Positions 37,140 through 49,091 of a stretch of 64,000 nt of DNA are shown one piece after another. Origin of the DNA: Paraphysomonas bandaiensis (taxonomy: Eukaryota > Chrysophyceae). The stretch lies in assembly GCA_965644295.1 (NCBI GenBank), contig CBFFRP010000327.1, forward strand, positions 34,919 to 98,918, in the 5' to 3' direction. Below the pieces are notes generated by a model. That model was not told where the DNA came from. It saw nothing but the letters and a program-made list of their open reading frames with translations, and made no database searches. Each line of letters begins with the position of its first letter. The first letter of the stretch is position 1. The translations under genes were made by a program, and so were the position numbers.

Positions 37140-38049
37140 GTATTTCACATTATCACCAATAATAAAAGAAGCAACCGTTACATCATAATATATAATCACT
37201 TTCCAACACACTATTTTTAGAAGAATATCCATTGAGCACCATATCTACAGTCTAATAGACGAGCTTACTTTCAGGTGGGAGTGTTTTTTCAAGTAAAAAG
37301 ATCTATTACTGAAGCTTAGTCTATTAAATGTCGTATAATTATTGTTGGCTGTACTAGCTAGGGTTTCTGTAAACTATTGTGCCTAAGAGAATACGGCGGT
37401 AATTAGACATGCTTGTGTTCCTGCATCTATCTGTTGTTGTTAGTTCAGTGTAGATATAGTACCCTGCATTGTACCGCTCCGGAACTACTTGTGCATCGCT
37501 GTAAGCACCATGGTGCAACCGTTCCGAATATGGTATTTTATCATATGGTCGTCCTTGGTGTAGCACGTCTATGACGCTGGTTGATGAGGGTGGCCGCTCG
37601 GGGGGAGTGATATGAATACGGGTATGAAGAGTATTGAGTGGGGTGGATGCGCCGCATTTGGAGGATGATGGTTGCACGGGTAGAAGCAACTGCCATCTGT
37701 TCGTGTGGGGGCAGGGTGAGGCCGGGATATGGCACGCCGAGCGGGTGTGCGGTGTGGGGTAGTGATGACTTTGAGAATGGTAAGTATGTTCGGTGGTGAC
37801 GCTTGGCGGTGTGTGTGACAGTATTGTGAAGTCGCAAGGGAGGACTGCGATTGGGTGAGGGGATAAGGGCAGTGAACAACGACTGCACTATCGAGGATAT
37901 AGGGTAGTAAAAGGAATCTAATATGCTGTAGCGAATTCCAGCGGATAGAATCCACTCTCACTTTGGGATATATGTAATAGGGTTTTTATCAATAGAGGTT
38001 TCTAATTGGTATCCTGAAGTCAGCAGATGACAGGTATATCAAGCTTTAC
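37140..38049. other. Repeat-derived region without a clear gene
   Basis: Between about 37540 and 37960 the base composition shifts to GC- and C-rich on the minus strand, giving overlapping Pro/His-rich chance frames. This may be decayed LINE 5' sequence. A fragment of repeat R1 is embedded near 37480. Confidence 0.35.
37475..37540 (-). repeat. Fragment of dispersed repeat R1
   Basis: On the plus strand it contains CTTGTGCATCGCTGTAAGCA followed by CCATGGTGCAACC, the inverse of the R1 core. Only the core is recognisable. Confidence 0.5.
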
Positions 38050-38320
38050 CATCATCCCTGCACACTCTGTGGGGCGACATCGCAGAATCGTACCCTCGGG
38101 GGACAGCAACTGCTCCCCCTCATGTCTCATCTAGCCTCCAATTTTTACACTTGTGTATCACATTCCGCATACATAACAATAATGCCTCATCTTCATATCA
38201 CCGAACAGCGGCGTCGGCGTCTCCGCCAGTTATTTCTGCGCCCCAGGTCCAAATTTCGTACTGAAATTCCTCATCCCATGATGACCCACCAGAACCTTGG
38301 GCTACGTCTCAACCCATGTC
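38050..38320 (+). pseudogene. Possible LINE 3'-end zinc-motif relic
   Basis: A short frame reads YHHPCTLCGATSQNRTL and continues to MSHLASNFYTCVSHSAYITI, which resembles the terminal Cys/His region of LINE polymerases. It lies on the opposite strand to the relic at 36.3-36.9 kb, so it is a separate fragment. The evidence is weak. Confidence 0.3.
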
Positions 38321-38479
38321 TCTCACGGTCGGTATACTCACCACTCTAATACAGGATCCTGTACCCCCTCCTAATCCTGCTGAGCTCTACCCCAGAGGGC
38401 ATCTCCCTGACTAAACGAGCATATACTCCGCAGGACTCACATTCTTGGATAACTTTCCATACACAATCAAGTGCGGAAG

Positions 38480-38560
38480 CGGTCGCACCTTGGTGCTTGC
38501 GATGACGCACAAGCAACTTCCGTAGTAGCATTGAATAGTAGGATATTAGAGTTATACCAG
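38480..38560 (+). repeat. Diverged fragment of dispersed repeat R1
   Basis: It contains GCACCTTGGTGCTTGCGATG and GACGCACAAGC, then ATAGTAGGATATTAGAGTTA, the R1 core and its downstream part, with a short insertion. Confidence 0.6.
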
Positions 38561-38708
38561 TTAGTTTATGGAAGATACTTATCTAGCATTGACTAGTACT
38601 CTGTTCATATATATGGCTACTCAGCTGGTACTGACTCTCAAAGACCTATTGCTTATAAACAGACATTTATTTACAGATATATATAACTGTTCTACTTCTT
38701 CACTGAAT

Positions 38709-38891
38709 TTGCTTTGAGCAATAGAGCAAAAGTGGTTACACCTTGGTGCTTGAGGTGATACACAAGCAACTTTCGTAGCGCTAAATAGTAGGATACAAGA
38801 GTTAAGCACTAGTTAGTGAAATTGTTTTACTACATAAGTTCTGAAGTTCTGACTCTTACACGCCTATTGCTTATAATAAGATATTCACTAG
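38709..38891 (+). repeat. Dispersed repeat R1, near full length
   Basis: It runs from TTGCTTTGAGCAATAGAGCA through CCTTGGTGCTTGAGGTGATA to ACGCCTATTGCTTATAATAA. Together with the copies at 7121 and 46184 it defines a family of about 160-185 bp. Confidence 0.75.
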
Positions 38892-39302
38892 TTTTTGATT
38901 AGTTACATTGTTAGATTTTGCTATATTGTGGAGAAGTAATAGAAAAGAAAACACTAGAGAGGGGTAATGTATCAAAAATTTCAACACCTATAAAACCATT
39001 AGGGTCTTCCAGGAATGGATATCTTATTTGTCTTTATCCTCACAGTGACACAGTTTCAGTACGTATTCATTCAGGATACTAATATACAGCTATTTGGGTT
39101 TTATATTAGGCTATCCCTAACTCGCCCTTGCTTAGTAGGTTTTGATTTCATAGGTAAGCACATGATATATCGCATCCAAATTACAGTAGTGAAACACTCC
39201 TTTTTCTCTGTAATTTTCAAATTCCTAACATCAATATTAAATAATATTTAGCTAGAACTTTTGAATAAAAGATCACAATAGGAAAGTACAATTACACAAG
39301 AA

Positions 39303-41590
39303 TTACAAACTCTTCAGCATCTTTTTACTGAAGCGAAGGCCGCGTTTCGGAATAATTTCAGCATACTTCATGTAAGATATAGTAATATAAGTCACAAGTA
39401 TCATAACAAAAATAGTGATTCCAGAAATAATCCAAAACGCGTTTCTAGATTCCTCCAATCCACTTTTCAAATTCATGCCCCTAAACACACGTCAAATATT
39501 GAAATTGATTGTAAAATATACTTACCATATAGACCCCACAAATCCGCCCATTGCAAATGTACACGACACAACAGTGATAGTTGTGTTAGTGACCAGAAGT
39601 TGATTCCTGGATGTGTCAAGTCTCAAGGACACCTGTCGATTATGTTATCAAATATTTGTGACTTTACATTCACTGACCATATCTTCGGAGCTTTCTAGCT
39701 TTGACCTAGATAACTTCAACCGACTCAACAAGGCGTTGTAATCCATCAGGTAGGAATCAAGCAAAGCCTACAGAGATGACTCATTCCAATTTCAAGCCAC
39801 TAAAATGTAGAGTACTTCACCTCTACTTCCTCGTGTGTCTCCAGAATCTCGGGTGAAAGAGGTGACCTGGACATAGTAGCAATAAGGAGAATTGCGTGCT
39901 CATCAAAATTTTCTTACTTGTACAACTGCGGTTTGGCTTTGAGAGCCGAAAGGTTCATTAGTGCCATCTCTTCGTCTTCTTCCATCAACTCTTCAATAAT
40001 CTGCTTATGAGCCTGTGCCCTCTCCAGCTGCTCCGACACCTCATACTTATACTGTCTAAACTTCTCTTGAATCTCCACTGGCACTATGCTGTACTTCCTG
40101 AGGATAGCAGAGATGCTGATAATACGATCGCGTAGTACACCCTCTTCCTGCTTCAAGATCTCAATCACAGTACCAAATATAGCCTCATATGCTTGCATTT
40201 CAAAGGAAAGTCTATCGACCTGCCCCGAAGACGTTGTTGTAGCGCTTTCTCCTTCCCACACCTACAGTCATATCTTCATCAGTCATTTCGGCACAAGTGT
40301 TGTCCTACCTTCATGTGTCTATAAAACGTCTCCAGCAGTCTATCTGCACCGTCTACATATATTGTTATATTTGCAATAACCAAGAAAAACGCCCACACCT
40401 GGCACGAATCCGACAACTCGATCAGCCATGACGATGGTCCGGAGTGGATCCAGTGATATGCACACTGCGTGTCGGCGAATTAGCACAGTCGGCTCCTCCT
40501 GTGGGGTATAGTGGTAATCAAGCCGACGCAGATCCCGAGAACGCAACCTCCCCACCGCCATGCCTTCATTTTGCACGGACTTTCCCGGCTTTTTCCTGTT
40601 TTGGTATAATTATCCGTTGAGCAGCACACATAGCATGTGTGCACGCACCTAGGAAGTACGTCCCTCACACTTTTATCAGTGATATCACCCTCATCTACAC
40701 CAGTTGTGATATCCAGTAGATGTAAAAAGAGATCCCGCAGACGAATGTGATAATTGCTGTATCGTCCAGCAAATATCTCATACATGAGAGGGTGGTGATC
40801 CGCGCCACCTGATCCCCGATCATGATCCCACAAGGTGTGCTGTGTGTGCAACGGAGCCTGTGCATGCTTCGGACTTTCCCGGGAAGTACTAGGAATAGAA
40901 ATAGATCCTGATTCGCTACCAGTTCCATCAGCCTCGGATATGCTACTCATCTTGCGCACTATACGCTCTGGTCGTTGGACTTCCAAGTTGTCGGCGTCTT
41001 TATCATCACTTCCCTGAAGAGTATTATCATAACGTCATAGATATAAAACATATATATGTTATTTACCAATGAAAGAGTAGAAGCTCGAATAGAGAGAGAT
41101 GCATTTAAAGCAGCCATATTTATATTTCTCATCGACTCCCCTCTGTCTAGACGTGCTTCTACAGGTGTATCCTTTATAGAGTTTGAAATACAAAGAAATA
41201 TCATGTTGAAACATACGTACATCATCACTTTCAATACCATCCATGAGTCTACATGAACGATAGTTATTCATATGATTATTATTACTATTCCTCATATGAG
41301 TAGTATGTTACCTATCTCCATCATTCTCTTCGTTAAAGGCATTACCATGATAGATATTCTGCATTAGAGCCGAGACTCTATAGAGAATATCTTAACAGGG
41401 GGTTAAAAAGATAGGTGATAATGATTACCTTGTTCCAAGAGAGGCAACTGATAAAGAAGGGGTGATATGTCTATATGACCAGATGATTACTGTTTCTATT
41501 ATAAGAACGTGTATATACATACCGAGAGACGTCATCTTCATGAGATTTATTCTCATTATTGATACCCATTTCATAATCATCTTTCTCCAT
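39303..41590 (-). CDS. MRS2: MRS2-type magnesium channel (CorA superfamily)
   Basis: Thirteen short exons join to 556 residues in frame: 41590-41523, 41470-41429, 41377-41312, 41248-41221, 41171-41067, 41013-40649, 40595-40399, 40343-40309, 40261-39918, 39866-39821, 39767-39678, 39632-39526 and 39480-39303. The protein has a polar N-terminal arm. The cytosolic domain follows with RSRDLRRLDYHYTPQEEPTV and LIRRHAVCISLDPLRTIVM. A long helical region ends in LSPEILETHEEVEALLDSYL, and the first membrane helix ends in the signature WGMN (GMN filter motif). A second helix and the basic tail KRGLRFSKKMLKSL follow. Mrs2 channels carry Mg2+ across the mitochondrial inner membrane or the vacuolar or plasma membrane. 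No clear mitochondrial presequence is seen, so the location is open. The Met at 41590 is the first after an in-frame stop. Confidence 0.93.
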
Positions 41591-41848
41591 ATCTTAATTT
41601 GTTTAATTCTATGGATATTAAGGGTCTATAAACATCATATATATGATGTAGTTAGTACTCTATAATAACAATATGAAATCTACATATCATCATCTTATTT
41701 AAATAGAAGCAATGAACTGACTGTTTGGACACTTCGACTTCTATTGAAGGATAGTCTATTCATCCAACTTCATATTATATTATTCATTTATATTATATAA
41801 CTTGATATCAATCATCAGCGTTAAAAATACCCTTAACTAATGTTCCTA

Positions 41849-41921
41849 GCTCTTGTAGCTCAGTGGTTAGAGCATTGGTCTTATGAGCCAAGGGTCGATG
41901 GTTCGAGCCCATCCTAGAGCA
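41849..41921 (+). tRNA. tRNA-Ile (anticodon UAU)
   Basis: It folds into a full cloverleaf of 73 nt. The D arm is GCTC/GAGC. The anticodon stem TTGGT/GCCAA carries loop CTTATGA, so the anticodon is TAT. The T arm is GATGG/CCATC with loop TTCGAGC. The acceptor GCTCTTG/CTAGAGC has one T-T mismatch at the sixth pair. No intron and no encoded CCA are present. A T run follows. Confidence 0.88.
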
Positions 41922-41926
41922 ATTCC

Positions 41927-41933
41927 TTTTTTT
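41927..41933 (+). terminator. RNA polymerase III terminator of the tRNA gene
   Basis: A run of seven T starts 6 bp after the tRNA 3' end, as expected for polymerase III. Confidence 0.75.
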
Positions 41934-42258
41934 ATCAAATCTATTTTTACATTTTTTACAAGAGTGTAAAATTGAAAAAATACCAAGTCTAGTATGATAT
42001 ACATACAATATAAGGACATTTTTTATTAAAAATAATATCACAAAAATGTCTGTTAACGAAAAAGTGAAGAAAACGTGAATAAAATATTGTGTCAAAAGAA
42101 CAGTATATAGAAAGCTCTCATGTTTCCTCGCTCATACATATACACAGCAGTATCTATATATCAAGAGGGTAAGATTACCATGGATTACCTAAAGAGACAG
42201 TAGATCCTACATAAGGACTTCATTCCTGTCTTATGTTTTAGTATCACTATATTGAATC

Positions 42259-45200
42259 ATGTCCAAGACAGTAGGGAATTATATCCTTATATCTAAATTA
42301 GGCTCAGGATCATATGCACATGTAAGTTATAGATAACTATGAGAATATATTCATATCTGATTGTTTTTTAAAGGTTTATAAAGCTATTCATAATAAAACT
42401 AATGTAGAATATGCCATTAAAGTGATTTCACGTGAGAAAATTGAATCTATTAAATTACAAGAAAATTTAAATAGTGAAATTACAATAATGAGAGATTATA
42501 ATCATATGAATATTATTCATTTATATGAATGTTTTGTAAGTTATATGAATTATTGTATTTAATGATATAATATGATTGTTTAGACATCTAATCGTCATAT
42601 ATATTTGGTCCTGGAGTATTGTGGAGGAGGTGACTTGCAAGGATATATCAGAAGCTACTCCAGGCTTGAGGAACGTGTGGTAAGAAGATTTTTAGTCCAG
42701 CTAGGTATGTGATGTTAATTTTATTGTGTGGCTGATCTCTCCTCCAGCGCAAGGCCTTAAGTTCTTACATCAAATGAATATAATCCACCGCGACATCAAG
42801 CCTCAGGTCAACCATAATAGCTCACCATTTCTTACTATAGTATGACATATGTGTATAGAATCTGCTGATGACAGACACTACACCCCAGGCAGTTTTAAAG
42901 TACGCTGATTTCGGTTTCGCCAAGAATCTTCAAGAGGCAGGTATGGCAGAAACTCTATGTGGGACGCCGCTTTATATGGTGAGTATAGTGAGCAATCCTA
43001 TGTTCTTAGCGCTAAAGCTATTTAAACAGGCTCCAGAGATATTTGAAATGAAGAAGTATGATGCCAAGGTACGGTTGGCTCTGTATGGGCAGAATACACG
43101 CTGATACTACACACCTTTAAATTCTTCTCATGCGCACGGTGTATGCAGGCTGATCTCTGGAGCGTCGGCTGTGTTTTATATGAAATGCTTGTTGGGTCAC
43201 CTCCATTCAAAGGACAAAATAAACGTGAATTATTTCTCAATATTAGATTAAAGAAGCTGCACATCCCAAGTGATATTTCTGTGTCGCCGGACATGTTGAA
43301 GCTGTTGCAGCGAGTAAGTTCTGTGCTGTAAATTGTACATCTCTTACATCTAGCATAGCTTCTTGAGATCAACCCCAGAAAACGAATTTCTCTTGAAGTA
43401 TTCTGCGAGATTGCTGACCAGATGTTTGCTGAAGTGGCTCCAGAAGGGGATCCTATGCATGCGTCGCAGAGGACCGAAGTCGGTGCCGTATCTTCTTCTG
43501 CTCTTCCTTCCACTCCCACCCCAACTCCAATTGGAAGGGGTTCCCCGCAACCTGATTTATCTGCTGGTGGGGACGTTATATCAGAGAGTCAATCTCGCGT
43601 GCCCCCACCACCACTAATCACATGTGATACCTCCCCTACTTCTACCACTACCACTGGTGCACCTATCAGACGAGTGCGCAGCCGGGAGCAAATTGGTAGC
43701 AACTCTCCGTCATCTCTATACCCACACTTGCTGTCATCTTCTCCGACAGGACATCAGCCAGGAAGTGGAAGTAACATGCAGACCTCCTCCAGTCCGCGTC
43801 CCTCAGGCATGACACCTGCTACCACCACTATGGTGATGGCCCTTGCTACGGGAGGAAACCAGCAGAGTCCTCAGGGACACTGTCCATCAAGTGGAGTACA
43901 AGGGTCTCATAGACGTACAGGAAGCGGGGGGAGACAAAGGGATGATGAGATGCACACAGTTACACCCTCCATGTCCCCTGCGTCTACCAACAAGCACGAG
44001 CGGCGACATTCTACAAACGATGCTGGAGCAGTTGCGAAAGCTCTTTCAATTACTCCACAGGAGCAGCAGAACGACAGTAAACCAGAGCCCCTATCACGGG
44101 CCTGGGAGTTGTCAGAACGGAACAGTAAAACATATTCTCCAGTTCAGACTGTATCTCATGGGCACGGTGCGATAACTCTTGGCCTTTCAGGACCTATATC
44201 GTGTCAATCCCAGGATACTAGCCCTGTACCTGCCACTTCTCTCGGGAGAGGAGAGAGAGAAGGAAACACAGGAGAAGATGGGATTGAAGAAGAGGGCGCA
44301 GGTACCGAAGGAGACTCGGATGATTTTGTGTTGGTAGAGCAGTCTCCCAGCCACCCATGGAAGGTTATTGATGCAGATAGCAGCAGTACACCCAAACCTG
44401 CCTGGCGTGGTACTGTAGGAGACAAGCCGTCTTCATCCAGTCCAAATACAAGTGTAGGTGGTGGTGTGGGGAGTCCATCCGCACACTGGTACGGGGCTGG
44501 AGGCCCGAACAACACTAGCGGCATAGCGACTGGGAATGGAAGCGAAAATAATGACCTCATGCATTTATCTGCAGTGGTACACCAGTGCTCATATGTTATT
44601 ACGATCGTGATGGCCATTACATCAGCTGCGGATGAAATGACACGAGATGCTATGGCTCACCGTGTTAAAAGAGAACACCGGCGCTTTGGAAGCAAGCATA
44701 CCACCACTGGCAGAGATGATGACAGTAGCAGCATCGGGTCTGGATCAAGTATAGGGACGTCTAGTAGACATCGCCTCGGGTCAGATGATGCGACCCATTT
44801 CTCTGAGTTACTTGCAGCACCGTTCTCGCTGTATCTACACGCTCTCGGGTTTGTACAGGATACACTCAAGAGGACTGCCGCTATTCGTCAGTTCATTCCT
44901 CCTCAGTCATCTTTCCGTCCACAGATCGATACCCTCTTCGAGGTTAATTCGTACGTTGTGTACTAAACCCTGCGTTAATTATGTGGCAGGGATTAACGAA
45001 GCGATTTGACCAGCTTTTGCATCGCGCCGAGAGCTGCCGTAAGTTTATTAATCCAGATGATGGTGTGCCGGTGCCAGAGCCTCTGATTTATGAGGCTGCC
45101 CTCCGCCTCGGGCTAGAGGCATCTGTTGAAGAGCTGCTTGGAAATCTCACCACGTAATACCGCCAGCTACTTTTGTAATAAATATGACGATTATGTGGTT

Positions 45201-45446
45201 TGATACAGGGCATGTGAGCGGTATAACACTGCACAACTTCTGATTGAGTGCGTTTTAATGACAGCCAGTGATCCGTCTGATCGTAGAGTTTTACAAGGTT
45301 TTGCACAGATGTTTTCTGACCAGTACAGCCAGTGTGAGAAGTCAAAAATTGCTCTTTCTAATGACTCAGGGCAAAAGGCACATTCTCCAGGGTCAGCGTC
45401 CTCAGTTGAGTCTAGCATGTCACGTCATCGGACATCGTCCTTATGA
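42259..45446 (+). CDS. ATG1: Autophagy-initiating Ser/Thr kinase ATG1/ULK
   Basis: Ten exons (42259-42321, 42374-42535, 42584-42704, 42748-42806, 42859-42978, 43030-43068, 43149-43313, 43359-44942, 44990-45153, 45209-45446) give 904 residues in frame; the donor at 44942 is the least certain. The N-terminal kinase domain has [11 protein letters not shown], the lysine in [29 protein letters not shown] and the ATG1-like GTPLYMAPEIF. A long Ser/Pro/Gly-rich linker follows and contains [10 protein letters not shown], an LC3/Atg8-interacting motif at the place and of the type seen in ULK1. The C-terminal 200 residues form the helical MIT-like region that binds ATG13 ([31 protein letters not shown]). 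The kinase starts autophagosome formation under starvation. Confidence 0.95.
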
Positions 45447-46183
45447 TGAGTTTATTTGAAGCATATTTTCTTCATACGCGCTAGCATTATTCTGTCAGTT
45501 TTGATTTGTAGTGCACACTTTCAAATTCTCCATTTACAAATGTATGTTTTAGTGTGAATTGTTGTGCAATTTTACTTAGCGAGTCCTTCACAGATAATAC
45601 TGTCGAAGTTAGAAGTTATATTTTGTAAAATTTTGCTAATCATTACCGAAGCTTGTATAATATATTCTTTCAGCAAGTTACTGTAGAAACATTTGTGATT
45701 GAAGTTGTATTCTGGTTGACATTGCTATGTACACACATAGTTGCATTAGTGCTTGTGGGTGCACATAGTAATCGCACAATTGAATTAAACTACATTAAAC
45801 TGTTAGTTACAAAATTTGACAAAGAAGTCAGCTAATTAGACTTAAAAGCGCGACAGTTAGAACGAACTGACTTCTTTCAAAGTGATACTTATTCATACCC
45901 TCAATAAGTCGGACTCGCACTTTTTTGTGGTGTTCCAGGGAATAAGTACCGGAGATATTTTTCCGGCCGCATATATAGTCAGCAAGTATTGTTCTGCCCA
46001 CTCATATAGCAAAATGCTTGTGTGATACAAGGGACACTAATATAAGCGTCACTTGTGTAGTTGACGTCTTTGGGCCTTGAATAAACAGTAAACGGACATC
46101 TGGGAATGGGCCCACCTCAAACGAATCCGGAGTTTTGGACTGCCTACTGAAGTCAGGCATCCGGGCTAGTTCACCTTAAGGAC
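45447..46183. other. Intergenic region, no gene seen
   Basis: 3' flank of ATG1 with chance frames only. Confidence 0.6.
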
Positions 46184-46342
46184 AGAGAGCAAAAGTGGTT
46201 GCACCTTGGTGCTTGCGGTGACGCACAAGCAGTTTTTTAGCGCAAGTAGGATATCAGATTTAAGCACTGGCGAATTAAATTGTTTTGGCACATTAATTCT
46301 GACTCTTTCACGCCTATTGCTAATAATCAGACATTCACTACT
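46184..46342 (+). repeat. Dispersed repeat R1, near full length
   Basis: It starts at AGAGCAAAAGTGGTTGCACC and ends with AATAATCAGACATTCACTAC. The same terminal block bounds the copy at 1829-1953. Confidence 0.75.
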
Positions 46343-46750
46343 TATTCATATTTTTGACCGACTAACTAATGATAAAAGTACAAAGAATACACAATATGGA
46401 TAGCTTGATAGTGAAGTTTGAAGCACGAATTGTTTTAGGGTATGTAGTACAGACGTTTGGTATTGATGTGGCAAACACAAGATCGTTATAAAAACAATAC
46501 ACTATGGTGATACTAGCTGAAACTTCGGAGTCATACTTTTTTCTCCTGATCACTAAAAATTAACTATCATTATTGAATCGAGAGAGATCAACTAAATACT
46601 ATAGCTAAAGTTTTTAAAAGTATAATTGATTGCGATTGAAGAATATAGTAGTTAAGGCTAAAGCTATAATATATTATGAACGGAAATGTAAGGACTTTAC
46701 AAGGTTATGGATGTCTACAATTGTGAGTGTTTGCTTGTGTTGTCTGTAGC

Positions 46751-46863
46751 AAGTTAGCTAACTAGTGCTTAACTCTGATATCCTACTAGAGCCACGGAAG
46801 CTGCTTGTGCATCACCGTAAGCACCAAGGTGCAACTAATTTAGCTCTATCGCTCAAGGCAAGC
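46751..46863 (-). repeat. Dispersed repeat R1, partial, inverted relative to its neighbour
   Basis: It reads GCTTGTGCATCACCGTAAGC on the plus strand. It lies about 400 bp from the R1 copy at 46184 in the opposite orientation, so the two could form a long hairpin. Confidence 0.7.
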
Positions 46864-47517
46864 AGACTGTAGCTTACAAAGTTTACATAATATACTTCAA
46901 GCATCTAAATGTCAATTCCTAACAGAGTGTAAACTATTACATTTTATTTCATCATCATACACTTTTGGTAATTTTATTAGCTTCAATCCGAGACGAAAAC
47001 TAGATATGTTTTATACTTTCGTTTAACAGTATATGACAGTAAAACTAAACTTAAGTAACTGAACTTGAAATGACAACACACTGCTAACTAATTAAGCTTG
47101 TGATAAGCATCTCTCATCATACGTTGTCATTGACTTAATCTATGTTACAATAGCCAATCAATATTATTTGTACACATGATATCGAATGTTGAGGCCATCA
47201 AGTTTCCATAGTATTCGTAATCGGCTATATATTACATAACGAAACGTTATATATTAGAGGAAAGTCAAAAAACAACACAGCAAAAATGTAATCAAGTACA
47301 AGCATGGCATACACACTAAATATAAACATGGTAGTGTATATTGGCAATAGAAATTATAAAAATACAGCACAAAGCGATAAAAGAACACATTCATTCTCAC
47401 AATTGAAGAAAAATGTGCATACTACTGCTACTTTGGCATGCTTCAAGCAGCGATTAGAATAATCCATACATCAATATTCCGAACTATATACAACATACGC
47501 CAATGGGTTTGTTGGGT
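46864..47517. other. Intergenic region, no gene seen
   Basis: AT-rich 3' flank of the minus-strand gene at 47518. No credible frame. Confidence 0.6.
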
Positions 47518-48987
47518 TCACGCAGTTTCATTTCGAGGTGCATTTGCCATTCGTTTCAGTCGGATTCTGTTCCTGGCATCATCATACTCCGAAAAATCTT
47601 TGGTGATCGTCGATGTATTGACTTGTTTCTTTGTGTCCTTCATATGCAGCTTGCGGAACTTTGAGTGTCGCCGGTAGGTGTCCTTTATATGAACAGCAAG
47701 GCTTCTTCTCTCCTGCAACTTTGCTGCTTTCGCACTAAAACGTGATTACAACTTGATAGAGTGCACAAATGTAATACTTACGCTGCTGAGATCTCAGCAA
47801 TATGAGCAATTACTCTATTCGCAGCTCTGACCATATCAATAGCCCATATCCACCTCCATCTCGCCTCCGAAAAACAGTTCGGGTTAGCAGAGTTGATGGT
47901 GGCATATACTGCTGGGCCGCGAACATTTTTGAGACCATCTACAAGGTTTTCTGCCTCTTCGATCATGGCTTCGGATTTTGTTATCATGTCTTCCACACCA
48001 CTCACCGCGGCAACTCGTTCAATTGCCTCCTTGGCTGTCATATCCATGCTGCATTCACATCGAGTAAATATCAGAAAAGGCAACAAATACGAACTTACTT
48101 GGCACAAGGTATGTCGGCGAGTTGATTATCCAGCACGGGGATGAGTAATGCTGGTTTCTTTATTTGCATATCAACCCGTGCCAGGGATTTCGCTACCGTA
48201 AACAACACAATTAACTGAGTAGGATCTCACCCAAAATTCCGATCTTACCATCATAACGGCAAAGCTGTAACTTGCGATCAGAGTTATCCCCAACGATGCA
48301 GTCCAAGTTCGACATAACGTAGTCTACAGCGCAACTCATTACAGCACGATCCATTAGGTCCCTCCGCCTGGATCGAATTAGTTGAAGCTCAGCTGACTCT
48401 CTTACGACTTCAAACACACTCTCGGTAGGAACATAGAGCCGTTCCTGTGCGGTCTCTTTAGCGGAAAAGTTCGCCACGACTTCAAACAATGCAAGCGATT
48501 GATGATGGTATATAGAGACCAGAGCTGCGCACCGTACGCGCCAAAATAACTTATTCGAACTCATAAGCATCGTAACATCATCATCAGCTGAGTGAGAATT
48601 GATATTTCGAATTTTATTCACAAAGCTAGAACCCGTTGTACGATTCTGAGTATCCTCAACACGACCATCAAAGCTTCGTGATCTCATTCTTTGTAAATTT
48701 CTTTTACTTTTAGGTGTTTCATTTGATTCTGTATTATCACTTGAATCAGCTGTAAGATCAATACTTTTAGATCGAAGACGATGAAGTTTCCTGACTGATT
48801 GTTCTGTTTTAATAGGTGGAAGTGATGTTGTTTGTGTATGGTTATTATTAGATAGTAATGATGTTCTTCGAGATCGATTCTTTGTGCTTGTTTTATTTGC
48901 AGGACTTATAGAAGGAGATGTAGTAGAGACATCGCGGTTATGAGTGTCTAGCCACAGGCCACGTGAGTCTGAACCTTTGCTAAACAT
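47518..48987 (-). CDS. Protein of unknown function
   Basis: Four exons (48987-48231, 48192-48099, 48048-47782, 47734-47518) give 444 residues in frame, with introns of 38, 50 and 47 bp. I do not recognise the family. The first 140 residues are Ser/Thr/Arg-rich and contain two similar blocks, LHRLRSKSIDLTADSS and LQRMRSRSFDGR. The rest is mostly helical, with a Trp-rich stretch EARWRWIWAIDMVRAANRVI near residues 340-360 and a very basic tail (HIKDTYRRHSKFRKLHMKD). There is no signal peptide or membrane helix. The Met at 48985-48987 is the last in frame before the microsatellite; extended frames through the repeat are not credible. It is divergent from the membrane-protein gene at 49984. Confidence 0.75.
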
Positions 48988-49058
48988 GTGTGTGTATAGA
49001 TAAGAAATATAAGTGTTTTGTGGATTGTGTTCAATTAATAGACTTGATTGTAATGGAA

Positions 49059-49061
<3 letters not shown>

Positions 49062-49091
<30 letters not shown>

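Noticed and set aside
37541-37961. Two Pro/His-rich minus-strand frames of 115 and 130 codons
   Set aside because: They overlap in different frames in a base-skewed stretch and show no domain; probably retroelement debris.
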